From Rhodospirillaceae bacterium (lineage in GTDB: Bacteria > Pseudomonadota > Alphaproteobacteria > CACIAM-22H2): a stretch of DNA of 42,157 nt. The notes under the pieces are model-generated. The model was not told where the DNA came from. It worked only from the letters and a program-made list of their open reading frames with translations, and did no database searches. The stretch is taken from the NCBI GenBank assembly GCA_009694125.1, contig SHVT01000006.1:1-42157 (forward strand), written 5' to 3'. Both the position numbers and the translations under genes were made by a program. Shown here in pieces: positions 16,636 to 27,627 of this stretch (positions within the stretch are counted from its first letter, which is position 1; every line of letters starts with the position of its first letter).

Positions 16636-17771
16636 TGGCCAAAGCCGCGGGTCCGGCCATAGGCGCCTCCGCCCGGCCCATGAGCGCGGTCGCCGATCGT
16701 GTCGGCGCGGTCGGCATTCTCGGCGCCTTGCCGGACGCGGTTCTGGTCATCGACGAAGCCGACCGCATCGGTTTCGCCAATCCGGCGGCAGAGCAGTTTT
16801 TCGACGCCAGCCGTGCCCAGCTTTACAGCCTATCGCTGGCCGATCTGCTGCCGCTCGATAGCGCGGTGTTCACCCTGTTGCGCGAGGTCCGGGCCTCCGG
16901 CAACAGCGTCTCCGAGGATGGCGTGACCTTGGAGGCGCGGCGGATCGGCTCGCACTTCGTTACCCTCGGCGCCGCGCCTCTCGGCGATGGCGGCGAGGCT
17001 GTCCTGCTTTCCATCCATGAACGCTCGATCGCGCGCAAGATCGACCTTCAACTTGTCCATCGCAACGCGGCGCGTTCGATCACGGCCATGGCCGCCATTC
17101 TCGCCCATGAGGTAAAAAACCCGCTTTCCGGCATCCGCGGCGCCGCCCAACTCCTTGAACAGAACGCCTCGGCCGCTGACCGCGAGCTGACTCGCCTCAT
17201 TTGCGACGAAACCGACAGAATTTGCGGGTTGGTCGATCGCATGGAGGTGTTCTCCGACCGGCGGCCGATCGATCGTGGCCCGGTCAACATCCATCGCGTT
17301 CTGGAACATGTCCGCAAGGTCGCGCAGACCGGTTTCGGCCGCCGCGTCCGGTTCATCGAACAATATGATCCGTCGCTGCCGTCGGTGTTCGGCAATCGCG
17401 ACCAGCTCGTTCAGGTCTTCCTGAACCTGGTCAAGAACGCGGCCGAGGCATGCCCGGAGGAAGGCGCTGAAATCGTGCTGTCCACCGCCTATCAACATGG
17501 CGTCCGCCTGACCGTCCCGGGCGGCGATCGCCTGACCCATCTGCCGCTCCGCATCAGCGTCCAGGACAACGGCGCGGGTGTTTCCGAGGATGTCCGCAGC
17601 CACCTGTTCGACGCCTTCGTCACCACCAAGAACAACGGCACCGGCCTTGGCTTGGCGCTGGTCGCCAAGATCATCGGCGATCATGGCGGCGTCATCGAAT
17701 TCGACAGCCAGCCGCGCCGCACGGTGTTCCGCGTCATGCTGCCGATGCACTCAGTCTCCGGGAACGAATAA
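16635..17771 (+). CDS. ntrB: Nitrogen regulation sensor kinase NtrB (GlnL)
   Basis: NtrB is a soluble histidine kinase/phosphatase that controls NtrC in answer to nitrogen state through PII. The 378-aa product has an N-terminal PAS domain ([20 protein letters not shown], about residues 25-130) and the phosphoacceptor in [20 protein letters not shown] (H158). The N box is [10 protein letters not shown], and the G boxes are [10 protein letters not shown] and [11 protein letters not shown]. The ORF track begins at 16200 inside dusB, but ATG 16635 overlaps the dusB stop and fits the family length. The stop overlaps the ntrC start (TAATG). No membrane segment is present, as expected. Confidence 0.95.
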   Translation: MAKAAGPAIGASARPMSAVADRVGAVGILGALPDAVLVIDEADRIGFANPAAEQFFDASRAQLYSLSLADLLPLDSAVFTLLREVRASGNSVSEDGVTLEARRIGSHFVTLGAAPLGDGGEAVLLSIHERSIARKIDLQLVHRNAARSITAMAAILAHEVKNPLSGIRGAAQLLEQNASAADRELTRLICDETDRICGLVDRMEVFSDRRPIDRGPVNIHRVLEHVRKVAQTGFGRRVRFIEQYDPSLPSVFGNRDQLVQVFLNLVKNAAEACPEEGAEIVLSTAYQHGVRLTVPGGDRLTHLPLRISVQDNGAGVSEDVRSHLFDAFVTTKNNGTGLGLALVAKIIGDHGGVIEFDSQPRRTVFRVMLPMHSVSGNE

Positions 17772-19201
17772 TGGCGTCCACCATCCTGGTCGCCGATGAC
17801 GACCGCGCGATCCGCACGGTGCTGACGCAGGCGCTCGGCCGCCAGGGCTACGACGTCCGCACGACCGGCAACGCCGCCACGCTTTGGCGCTGGGTGGAGG
17901 ACGGGGAGGGCGATCTCGTCATCACCGATGTTGTCATGCCCGATGAAAACGGCCTCGACCTTATTCCGCGCATCCGCAAGATACGGCCCGATCTGCGCGT
18001 GATCGTGATGAGCGCGCAGAACACGTTGCTGACCGCGGTCAAGGCGACGGAGCGGGGGGCGTTCGAATATCTGCCCAAACCCTTCGACCTGAAGGAGCTG
18101 ATCGGCGTGGTCGAGCGGGCGCTCAGCGTGCGCCCGACGCCGGTCGCGAGTGAGCTCGTCGAGGGTGAAGAACAGCTTCCGCTGATCGGCCGCTCGCCTG
18201 CGATGCAGGAAATCTATCGTGTGCTCGCGCGGCTGATGGGCACCGATCTGACTGTGCTGATCGCCGGCGAATCCGGCACCGGCAAGGAGCTGGTTGCTCG
18301 CGCCCTGCACGATTACGGCAAACGCCGCAATGGCCCCTTCATCGCCATCAACATGGCCGCGATCCCGCGCGATCTGATCGAAAGCGAGCTGTTCGGCCAT
18401 GAGAAAGGCGCCTTCACCGGCGCCGCCGCCCGTTATGCCGGCCGCTTCGAGCAGGCCGAACGCGGGACCCTGTTTCTCGACGAAATCGGCGACATGCCGC
18501 TGGAGGCCCAGACCCGGCTGCTGCGCGTCCTGCAGCAGGGCGAATACACGACCGTTGGCGGGCGCACGCCGATCAAGGCCAATGTCCGCATCGTCGCGGC
18601 CACCCATACCGATCTGCGCATCCTGGTGCGCCAGGGCCTGTTTCGCGAGGATTTGTTCTATAGGCTGGCCGTCGTTCCGATCCGCCTGCCGCCCTTGCGC
18701 GAACGCGCCGAGGACATCCCGGCGCTCGCCCGCCATTTCTTCACGCTGGCCTCGGTGCAGGGATTGCCGGTCAAGACGCTCGACGCGGCCGCGATGGAAA
18801 GGCTGCGGACGCATCGCTGGCCGGGCAATGTGCGCGAATTGGAAAATCTGGTGCGGCGGCTGGCCGCCCTTTATTCGCAGGAGGTCATCGAGATGGACGT
18901 GGTTGAGGCCGAATTGGCCGATGCCGCGCCGCCCTCCACCGCCCCGGTCGCGGAGGAATCCTTGAGCACGGCGGTCGAACGTCAGCTCCGCAACTATTTC
19001 GGCGCGCAGGCCGACATGCTGCCGGCCGCCGGTCTCTACGACCGCGTGTTGCGGGAAATCGAACGCCCGCTGATTTCGCTGACCCTGGCCGCCACCCGCG
19101 GCAACCAGATCAAGGCCGCCGACGTGCTTGGCATCAACCGCAACACGCTCCGCAAGAAAATCCGCGAACTCGACATCCAAGTCCTGCGCGGCCTCAAGTA
19201 A
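17771..19201 (+). CDS. ntrC: Nitrogen regulation response regulator NtrC
   Basis: NtrC is a sigma-54 activator that turns on nitrogen-scavenging genes once phosphorylated by NtrB. The 476-aa product has a receiver domain (phosphoacceptor D53 in [12 protein letters not shown]) and an AAA+ domain with Walker [16 protein letters not shown]. The sigma-54 contact loop is an intact GAFTGA ([11 protein letters not shown]), and Walker B is [11 protein letters not shown]. The Fis-type helix-turn-helix is [20 protein letters not shown]. All key residues are present. In most relatives ntrY follows directly; here a foreign-looking NTPase gene lies between. Confidence 0.97.
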   Translation: MASTILVADDDRAIRTVLTQALGRQGYDVRTTGNAATLWRWVEDGEGDLVITDVVMPDENGLDLIPRIRKIRPDLRVIVMSAQNTLLTAVKATERGAFEYLPKPFDLKELIGVVERALSVRPTPVASELVEGEEQLPLIGRSPAMQEIYRVLARLMGTDLTVLIAGESGTGKELVARALHDYGKRRNGPFIAINMAAIPRDLIESELFGHEKGAFTGAAARYAGRFEQAERGTLFLDEIGDMPLEAQTRLLRVLQQGEYTTVGGRTPIKANVRIVAATHTDLRILVRQGLFREDLFYRLAVVPIRLPPLRERAEDIPALARHFFTLASVQGLPVKTLDAAAMERLRTHRWPGNVRELENLVRRLAALYSQEVIEMDVVEAELADAAPPSTAPVAEESLSTAVERQLRNYFGAQADMLPAAGLYDRVLREIERPLISLTLAATRGNQIKAADVLGINRNTLRKKIRELDIQVLRGLK

Positions 19202-19317
19202 CGCGCGCAAGCGTGTTCCGGCCTCTCCGACTACACGAATTCGCCCTTCACTACCCTGTGTACGGTGGATGAAGTGGTGTTTGCCTGGATCTCGCCGCGC
19301 GGGGGGGCGTGCCGGAT

Positions 19318-19748
19318 ATGAGTTCCAATGACAAACCGCAAGAAGGTCTCGACTGGCGTTCCCTTGCGGCGACGTTGCTCTCATTCCTGCTCGTTTTCGC
19401 TACGGCTGGGCCGCCCTGGCGTTTCTCGGCGCCACGGCGCTCGATCTTCAAGCCATCCAAACTTGGGTCGGCGAACAAGACTGGCTGAAGTTTCTCAAGC
19501 CGGAAATCCGCGACTTGGTTGTGTCTTCGCTCTGGCAGCCGGCGGCGGCCCTGATCCTGGCCGCATTTCTAACGAGTAAATTCAAACCGGGAATTGCTTG
19601 GACGATCGATTCGTTTTTCCCTCCAAGTCCGACCTTTTTAGGCTGGTGGGACGAGGCGCGGGAGGAATTGGATTTCCCGCCGGAACCTGGTCCGGCTCGC
19701 CGGCAGGGAGCGGGAATTGTCGTTGCTCGATGGTTTCCTGGTGGATGA
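19318..19748 (+). pseudogene. N-terminal membrane part of the inserted NTPase, split by frame changes
   Basis: From ATG 19318 the frame reads MSSNDKPQEGLDWRSLAATL then a hydrophobic LLSFLLVF. Sense is then lost until one shifts frame at the TTTT run (19394-19397), after which RYGWAALAFLGATALDLQAI continues. A second hydrophobic stretch follows (SSLWQPAAALILAAFL), then FLGWWDEAREELDF. This frame ends at 19748. Its upstream part has no start codon of its own, so it is not a separate gene. A second shift near 19669-19676 (the CCC or GG run) joins it to the downstream P-loop ORF, in the same frame as the first ATG. The two indels cancel: one base missing, then one extra. It reads as the membrane anchor of the same protein, broken by either real mutation or sequencing error. 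Confidence 0.55.
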
Positions 19749-21042
19749 GCAGCGGCTGGCTTTCTGGTGGATCGGCGGGCCGGGAGGCTTGGGCAAAAGC
19801 CGCCTGATCCTCGATTGGGCAAGGCTCGTTCCGAAGAAACGCCGTTGGTACGGGGCGCCGCGCTACGACATCGGCCGCGCCACGTTTCTTTTCCATTCCG
19901 CCGTCGAATGGCGCAACTGGCGACCGCGCCGACCGACGATCGTCATTGTCGACGACATCGCCGATCAGCCCGAGAAAGTGGGCTTCCTGCTTCAAGGCCT
20001 CGGCCAGAGGGAACCCGGCTCGCTGGACTATCCCCTCCGCGTTCTCCTCGCGGAGCGTTCCTGGCCCGATCGCATCAAAGAGGTAACCGACAGGTCCTAT
20101 TTCACCGACCATCGTTACCGACCCGAGCCGCTGGTGCCGGCACTCCTGGATCGCACGGCGATCCGAGCAATGGCGCAAGACCTGAGCGATTCCGGTGCGA
20201 TCTTGAAAGCGGCCTCGGATGATGTCGTCGACTCCGTCTTTAAGACGAGTCAGGGGTTGCCCTTCTTTGCCTTGTTGCTGTTGCTCTCCTTCGGGCGAGG
20301 CGAACTCAGTGAAGGGCTTAGCCTGACCGATGCCTTGAAAGAACAATCGCGGCGCATGGTCGCCAAGTTGCTGGCCGGTGGATTGAAGCCAAACCATCTG
20401 CCCTTGCTCGCGCTCGCGGTGTTCACGCGCGGCCTCGACTGGGACGCGGCAAGGGCCTTCGACACAGACCTTCCAGCAAAGCCGACGCTCGACGCCTGGT
20501 TTCATGAGGATTGCGCGAAGGAGATTCCGGGGATTGGGCCAGACATTCTCGGAGAACGATTCCTTTTGGATCGGTTCTCGGAGCTTGCGGCACCGTCTCG
20601 CGGGAATTTTCTTCGATCGGCATGGGGTTCACGCCCGCAAGCCTGCGCCCTCACTCTCTTCAAAGTCCATTTCGATTTCCCGAACGACCCTCTCTTGGGC
20701 GAGATCGACGCGGTACCGGAAGATGCTGAAGCGGGTCTCTGGTGGGGACGAGTCCACGGCGAGTTGCTTGCCAGCGACACTGTGGAGGGTACCCGAAAGG
20801 ATAGGTATTGGCGCTTGCTGTTGAAGACGGGGCGCGCCTTTTTGGACCGTCCGCATCTTCAGCTGGCGCTCGCCGAGGGCGCGGTCAACGCGATCTTCGA
20901 TTTCGGGATCCACCAAAGGTGGGAGGATTTGGCGCAGGCGCGGCCGGAATTGCGCGACGTCGCCGAACGTTTCCCCGACCATGCGGACATTCAGCAAGCC
21001 TTCAAGGTCGGCGAAGAAGTCGTCGGCAAACACAAGAAGTGA
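19717..21042 (+). CDS. STAND-like P-loop NTPase (main open part of a disrupted gene)
   Basis: The track ORF gives 441 aa from TTG 19717, but homology-like sense extends upstream in this frame (NLVRLAGRERELSLLDGFL), a typical lead-in to STAND/AAA ATPases. Walker A is GGPGGLGKSRL and Walker B is PTIVIVDDIAD. An arginine strand, LRVLLAERSW, follows, then helical parts and a C-terminal helical region (YWRLLLKTGRAFLDRPHLQL) that may be TPR-like. With the N-terminal part the full protein would be about 575 aa with two membrane helices. It sits between ntrC and ntrY, where relatives usually have nothing, and has its own terminator. STAND NTPases serve in signalling or defence; no effector domain is visible, so the role is open. 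Confidence 0.65.
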   Translation: MSLLDGFLVDEQRLAFWWIGGPGGLGKSRLILDWARLVPKKRRWYGAPRYDIGRATFLFHSAVEWRNWRPRRPTIVIVDDIADQPEKVGFLLQGLGQREPGSLDYPLRVLLAERSWPDRIKEVTDRSYFTDHRYRPEPLVPALLDRTAIRAMAQDLSDSGAILKAASDDVVDSVFKTSQGLPFFALLLLLSFGRGELSEGLSLTDALKEQSRRMVAKLLAGGLKPNHLPLLALAVFTRGLDWDAARAFDTDLPAKPTLDAWFHEDCAKEIPGIGPDILGERFLLDRFSELAAPSRGNFLRSAWGSRPQACALTLFKVHFDFPNDPLLGEIDAVPEDAEAGLWWGRVHGELLASDTVEGTRKDRYWRLLLKTGRAFLDRPHLQLALAEGAVNAIFDFGIHQRWEDLAQARPELRDVAERFPDHADIQQAFKVGEEVVGKHKK

Positions 21043-21046
21043 TCCT

Positions 21047-21106
21047 GGCCTCGGTGCTGGGGGGATTACTTCCGCTCCGCCCCCTAACCCATCCGAGGCC
21101 ATTTTT
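21047..21106 (+). terminator. Terminator after the inserted NTPase gene
   Basis: GGCCTCGG (21047-21054) pairs with CCGAGGCC (21093-21100), with a long loop, followed by ATTTTTG. The arms are perfect, but the loop of about 38 nt is long. It would separate ntrYX from upstream transcription. Confidence 0.5.
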
Positions 21107-21143
21107 GCCAAATCTTCGGGACTCAATCGGTCTTGCCGCCATT

Positions 21144-21172
21144 CCCATCGGGATGGGCTGAAATGGTATAGT
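21144..21172 (+). promoter_or_regulatory. Putative ntrY promoter with small palindrome
   Basis: An extended -10 element, TGG-TATAGT (21164-21172), stands about 100 bp before the ntrY ATG. Just upstream is the palindrome CCCATC-GG-GATGGG (21144-21157), where a regulator could bind. No good -35 was found. Confidence 0.4.
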
Positions 21173-21273
21173 GGCGAAGTCCTGCAAATTTGCGACAATC
21201 GGCGGCCCAACGGATGTTGGTTCTTGGGTCGGGCTTCGGTGCCGCGGAGGTCGAAGAATTCTTGGCTGAGACA

Positions 21274-23563
21274 ATGACGAGCGAGCGCACGGCCGACCAT
21301 CCGCCTCTGTCCCGGCGGCTTCGGGCCTGGTCGGATCGGATCGGCCTGCGCCGTAAATTGGCCGTTCTTCTGGCCGTGGCGGCGGTGCTCAGCGGCGTCG
21401 CCACTTATGTCGCCCTGACCGAATCGCAATTCACCGCCGATCCGAACACCGTCCAGCTTCTCCTCGTGCTCGACCTCGCCCTCATGTTGATGTTGGGCGC
21501 CGTCGTCGCCTCGCGGATCGTGCGGCTGTGGAGCGAGCGGCGGCGCGGGTCGGCCGGCTCGCGGCTGCATGTTCGGCTGGTCGTGTTATTCGGCTTCCTG
21601 GCCGCGGCACCGGCGATCGTTGTCGCGGTGTTCTCGGTTCTATTCTTCAACCTCGGCATCGAGGCCTGGTTCAGCGAGAAGGTTCGCACCGCGCTGGACG
21701 AATCGCGCGCCGTCGCCGAGGCCTATGTCGAGGAACACCGCCAGAATATCCGCGCCGACCTGCTGGCCATGGCCAGCGACCTCGGGCGCGAGGGTTTCGA
21801 CGCCATCGCCAATCCGCGCCGCTTTGGGCAGCTTGTCGTCGCGCAGGCGGCGTTGCGCTCGCTGACAGAAGCCGTCGTGTTCGACGGCCGCGGCCGCGTT
21901 CTGGCCCGTGCCGGGCTCACTTGGACACTTGAGTTGGAAGGAGTTCCCGCCGGGGCCGTCGAAAGAGCCGATGCCGGCGAGGTCGTCATTTTCAACCCGG
22001 ATGCGGACGACACCACGACCGCGCGCAACGATCGCGTGCGTGCCCTGGTGCGGCTCGATGAAGTGGCCGAACGTGTCTATCTGCTGGTCGGACGCTTCAT
22101 TGAGGCGCGCGTCGTCGAACACGCCGATCGCACCCGCCGCGCCGTGGTCGCTTATCAAACCCTCGAAGGACAACGTTCGGAATATCAGATCACCTTTGCC
22201 CTGATCTTCGGCGTGGTCGCGTTCCTGCTTCTCCTCGCCGCCGTCTGGATGGGCCTCGTGATGGCGACGCGCATGGCCCATCCGATCAGCCAACTGATCG
22301 CCGCCGCCGAACGCGTCCGCAGCGGCGATCTCGCCGCCCGCGTCGGCGAACCCGCCAGCGACGATGAAATCGGCGCCTTGAGCCGCGCCTTCAACCGCAT
22401 GACGAGCCAGCTCGAACATCAGCGCGAGGAGTTGATCGCCGCCAATCGCCAGATCGACGAACGGCGCCGCTTCATCGAGGCCGTGCTCGCCGGCACTTCG
22501 GCCGGCGTCGTTGGGCTCGACCGCGGCGGCCGCATCAATTTGCTCAATCGCGCCGCCTCGCAATTGCTGGCCACCGACCTCGATCGCCGCATGGGCGAGG
22601 CCCTGCCCGCGGTCGTCCCGGAGATGGAAGCGTTGGTCGAGGCCGCCGCCGCCGCGCCGGCGCGGCTGGCCCAGGGCCAGATCAACATCATGTGTGCCCG
22701 CCGCCAGCGGACCTTCCTCGTGCGTGTGGCGGCGGAGCGCGACGAACGCGAAACCGTCGGATTCGTCGTCACCTTCGACGATGTCAGCGATATCCTGGCC
22801 GTGCAGCGCAAGGCGGCCTGGGCCGACGTCGCCCGACGCATCGCCCATGAAATCAAGAACCCGCTGACTCCGATCCAACTTTCCGCCGAACGCCTGAAGC
22901 GGCGCTATCTCAGCGAGATCGTCAGCGATCCGGAAACGTTCCGGCAATGCACCGAGACCATCGTGCGGCAGGTCGCCGATATCGGCCGCATGGTCGATGA
23001 ATTTTCCGCCTTCGCCCGTATGCCGGCGCCGGTGATGCGGGATGAGGACCTGGTGGAATTATGCCGCCAGGCCATCTTTCTCCAGCACCAGGGCAGCCCG
23101 GAGATCGAATTCGCCATCGTCACGCCCCCCCACCCGGTCCTGCTGCCCTGCGACGCCCAACAGATTCGTCAGGCCTTGACGAATCTGTTGAAGAACGCGG
23201 TTGAGGCGATCCAGGCGCGCGAGGGTCAGGTTGGCGAGGGTGAACCAGGCGGCCTGCCGCGGGGACGCATCGCCGTCACCGTCGTCGCCGGCGTGGGCGA
23301 GACCCGGATCGACATCGAAGACAACGGCCGCGGCCTGCCCGTCGACGAACGCGATCGCCTGACCGAACCCTATGTCACGACGCGGAGCAAGGGCACCGGG
23401 TTGGGCTTGGCCATCGTCAAGAAGATCATGGAAGATCATGGCGGCGAGCTGACGCTTGAAGACCGCGAAGGCGGCGGCGCTTGCATTCGCATGATTTTCA
23501 GAAGAAACGATACGGACAGCGCCGCCGAATCCAAGCCCACCGTCTACCGCCTTAAGGCCGCCC

Positions 23564-23574
<11 letters not shown>
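21274..23574 (+). CDS. ntrY: Membrane sensor histidine kinase NtrY
   Basis: NtrY is the sensor of the second nitrogen/redox two-component system and phosphorylates NtrX. From ATG 21274 the product is 766 aa, the family's usual size. The N terminus has several membrane helices (LAVLLAVAAVLSGVATYVAL, LLLVLDLALMLMLGAVVA, LVVLFGFLAAAPAIVVAV and, after a periplasmic loop, FALIFGVVAFLLLLAAVWMG). A HAMP domain (RMAHPISQLIAAAERVRSGD), a PAS domain and the H box RRIAHEIKNPLTPIQLSAER (H525) follow. The N box is LKNAVEAI, and the G boxes are DNGRGLPVDE and TGLGLAIVKKI. The track start (TTG 21190) adds 28 unlikely residues. It overlaps ntrX by 11 nt. Confidence 0.94.
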
Positions 23575-24961
<1,387 letters not shown>

Positions 24962-25013
24962 GCGAAGTACCCGCGCGCAGCGGTCGGCTCACGACCTAAG
25001 CAATCCTATAGCC

Positions 25014-25904
25014 ATGTCGAGAATCGCCTATGTGAACGGGCGTTATGTCCCGCACCGCCAAGCCATGGTCCATGTCGAGGATCGCGGCTATCAGTTCGCC
25101 GACGGCGTCTATGAAGTGCTGGCGGTCAAGGACGGGCAACCGGTCGATGAAACACTCCACCTCGACCGGCTCGACCGTTCGTTGAGAGAAATTCGCATCG
25201 CGCCCCCGTTCGGACGAACCGCAATCGCGACGATTTTCAAAGAAATCGTTCGCCGGAATCTGTTGAGCGACGGCGTTCTCTATTTGCAGGTGAGCCGTGG
25301 CGTCGCCCGCCGCGATCACGCATTCCCCACGGGTGTCCGGCCATCCGTCGTCGTCACCGGCCGCCGCCCGCGACCGCCGGCAGCCGATGCGATAGAAAAC
25401 GGCGTCGCCGTCGTCTCCAAACCCGATATTCGCTGGGGACGCTGCGACGTCAAATCCATCGCGCTCTTGCCCAATGCCTTGTTGAAACAAGAGGCGCGCG
25501 AGGCGGGCGCCTATGAGGCCTGGCTGACCGACGACAAAGGCGTGGTCACAGAAGGCACCTCGTCCAATGCCTGGATCGTCGATAAGAGCGGACGATTGGT
25601 GACTCACCCCGCCGATCACGCCATATTGAACGGAGTGACACGGCAGGTCGTTCTGCGCCTCGCACGCGAGCAGGGCATTGATGTCGTGGAAAGAACATTC
25701 ACGCTTGCCGAGGCCAAGGCCGCCCGCGAGGCTTTTCTGACCAGCACTACCGTCGGAATCCTGCCGGTTGTGCGCATCGACGAGGCGCCGGTTGGAAATG
25801 GAGCACCGGGATTGCTGACCGGCGAACTGCGGCGTACGTATTTCGGCCATCCCGCCGGGGTTGTTTTGGCGGTGCCAACTGGCAATTCGCGACCGGCGAA
25901 CTAA
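25014..25904 (+). CDS. dat: D-amino-acid aminotransferase (class IV PLP enzyme)
   Basis: The predicted PLP-dependent enzyme interconverts D-alanine and D-glutamate with their 2-oxo acids, feeding peptidoglycan precursors. The 296-aa product has the class IV fold: MSRIAYVNGRYVPHRQAMVH, ..EDRGYQFADGVYEV, the PLP Lys in CDVKSIALLPNALLKQEA (K147), the TEGTSSNAWIV phosphate-binding loop and the late LTSTTVGILPVV segment. This fits D-alanine transaminase better than BCAT, although some class IV members are hard to separate by sequence. ATG 25014 is used; the track's upstream start (24843) lies inside ntrX. It stands 52 bp after ntrX and 87 bp before hfq. Confidence 0.88.
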   Translation: MSRIAYVNGRYVPHRQAMVHVEDRGYQFADGVYEVLAVKDGQPVDETLHLDRLDRSLREIRIAPPFGRTAIATIFKEIVRRNLLSDGVLYLQVSRGVARRDHAFPTGVRPSVVVTGRRPRPPAADAIENGVAVVSKPDIRWGRCDVKSIALLPNALLKQEAREAGAYEAWLTDDKGVVTEGTSSNAWIVDKSGRLVTHPADHAILNGVTRQVVLRLAREQGIDVVERTFTLAEAKAAREAFLTSTTVGILPVVRIDEAPVGNGAPGLLTGELRRTYFGHPAGVVLAVPTGNSRPAN

Positions 25905-25991
25905 GTAATAAGCACAGTGCGGCGCGCGGGCCGATTCTTCGCCCGTCATTCGTTGCTGCGTCAAATAAAGAAACAACATAGGACCAATAAG

Positions 25992-26243
25992 ATGACCATA
26001 GAAAAGTCACAAAATGTTCAGGATGTGTTCCTGAACCACATACGCAAGAATAAGACCCCGGTGACGGTGTTTCTTGTCAGTGGCGTCAAACTCCAGGGAA
26101 TCGTCACCTGGTTCGACAATTTTTCCGTGTTGCTTCGCCGCGACGGCCATTCCCAACTCGTCTATAAACACGCCATCTCGACGGTGATGCCGGGAGTCGC
26201 GATTTCTCTCTTCGACGGCAACAAAGAAGAGGCCGAGGCCTGA
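25992..26243 (+). CDS. hfq: RNA chaperone Hfq
   Basis: Hfq is a hexameric Sm-like protein that pairs small RNAs with mRNAs. The 83-aa product has Sm1 ([20 protein letters not shown]), with [19 protein letters not shown], and Sm2 ([11 protein letters not shown]). A short acidic tail, NKEEAEA, follows. It starts at ATG 25992, which gives the family N terminus; the track's 25917 adds an unlikely 25 residues. The hflX GTG begins 2 nt after its stop, the classic hfq-hflX pairing. Confidence 0.97.
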   Translation: MTIEKSQNVQDVFLNHIRKNKTPVTVFLVSGVKLQGIVTWFDNFSVLLRRDGHSQLVYKHAISTVMPGVAISLFDGNKEEAEA

Positions 26244-26245
26244 GC

Positions 26246-27586
26246 GTGGGCGAGGGTGGCACCGATGCCGGCCGTCGACCCACCACCGGTCGCTGCCTCG
26301 TTCTTCATCCCATCCTGACCTCGCCCCACGAGGACGCACGCTCCGTCGAGGCGCGCGTCGCCGAGGGTGAGGCTCTGGCCCGAGCCATCGCGCTCGACAC
26401 CGTGGGCGGTTTTGGCGTGCGCGCCAGGCCGCCGCGGCCGGCGACGTTGTTCGGAAAGGGCAACGTCGAACGTTTCGCGGGATTGGTCGCCGCCGAAAAC
26501 ATCGACGTCGTGGTCGTCGATGGAACCCTGTCTCCCATTCAACAGCGCAACCTCGAGAGGGAATGGAAGTGCAAGGTCATCGACCGCACCGGCCTCATTC
26601 TCGAAATTTTCGGGGCTCGCGCACGCACCAGCGAAGGCCGCCTCCAAGTCGAGCTTGCCGCGCTTACCTATCAGCGCAGCCGGCTCGTGCGATCCTGGAC
26701 GCACCTTGAACGCCAGCGCGGCGGCTTCGGCTTCCTAGGCGGCCCCGGCGAGACCCAACTCGAATCCGATCGGCGCCAGATCGGCGAGCGTATCGCCCGC
26801 CTGAAAAAGGACCTGGAAGGGGTCAAACGCACGCGCGGGCTTCATCGCAGCGCTAGAAAGCGCGTGCCCTACCCGGTGGTCGCCCTAATCGGCTACACCA
26901 ATGCCGGCAAATCGACCTTGTTCAACCGACTGACGCGCGCTCGCGTGACCGCGGCGGATCAGCTTTTCGCGACGCTCGACCCGACCATGCGCGCCGTTGA
27001 TCTGCCCTCGGGCCGGCGCATCATCCTGTCCGACACCGTCGGATTCATTTCCGACTTGCCGACCGATCTCGTCGCCGCTTTTCGCGCGACGCTGGAGGAG
27101 GTGCGGACGGCCGATCTGATCGTCCATGTGCGCGACGTCTCAAATCCCGACAACGAGGCGCAAAAAGCCGATGTTCTTGCGGTTCTGGACGGGCTGGGAC
27201 TCGGCGAAGCCTTGGCGACAGGGTTGATCGAGGCGGCCAACAAGGTCGACCGGCTTTCGGCGGAAGAACGTAGCAGCCTGTTCCATCAGGCGGAGCGCGA
27301 TCCCGCTTTTCTGCCGGTTTCCGCGGTAAGCGGGGAGGGCTGTGAACGGCTCCTTCAGCGCATTGAGGCGGCGCTCAACGCCGCCCGCAACATCGTCGAT
27401 ATCGACCTCGATTTGAGCGACGGCGCGGCCCTGTCATGGCTCTATCGCCGCGGTGAAATCGTCGAGCGCCATGACAATGGACAACGAACGCATTTGCGTG
27501 TCCGCCTTGACCCGGCCGATCAGGCGCGGTTCGAGCGGCGCCAGCACGAAGGCGAACCCGGTTCCCCGGCCGGCTCTCCGACCTGA
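26246..27586 (+). CDS. hflX: GTPase HflX (ribosome-splitting factor)
   Basis: HflX is a GTPase that binds 50S subunits and rescues stalled or heat-damaged ribosomes. The 446-aa protein has the N-terminal HflX domain (PATLFGKGNVERFAGLVAAE; VVVDGTLSPIQQRNLE), the helical linker (GRLQVELAALTYQRSRLVR, GGPGETQLESDRR) and the G domain. G1 is GYTNAGKSTLFN, G3 is LSDTVGFISDLP and G4 is ANKVD. A C-terminal domain of about 60 residues follows. The GTG start at 26246 sits 2 nt after hfq, with purine-rich AGAAGAGG in the hfq end as ribosome site. Confidence 0.96.
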   Translation: MGEGGTDAGRRPTTGRCLVLHPILTSPHEDARSVEARVAEGEALARAIALDTVGGFGVRARPPRPATLFGKGNVERFAGLVAAENIDVVVVDGTLSPIQQRNLEREWKCKVIDRTGLILEIFGARARTSEGRLQVELAALTYQRSRLVRSWTHLERQRGGFGFLGGPGETQLESDRRQIGERIARLKKDLEGVKRTRGLHRSARKRVPYPVVALIGYTNAGKSTLFNRLTRARVTAADQLFATLDPTMRAVDLPSGRRIILSDTVGFISDLPTDLVAAFRATLEEVRTADLIVHVRDVSNPDNEAQKADVLAVLDGLGLGEALATGLIEAANKVDRLSAEERSSLFHQAERDPAFLPVSAVSGEGCERLLQRIEAALNAARNIVDIDLDLSDGAALSWLYRRGEIVERHDNGQRTHLRVRLDPADQARFERRQHEGEPGSPAGSPT

Positions 27587-27627
27587 CTCGCCTGCGCCGC
27601 GAGATTTCCTCGGAAACAGCCATCGCC

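Noticed and set aside
17681-19384. 567-aa minus-strand ORF
   Set aside because: Shadow of ntrC. The forward frame carries GAFTGA, Walker and helix-turn-helix motifs.
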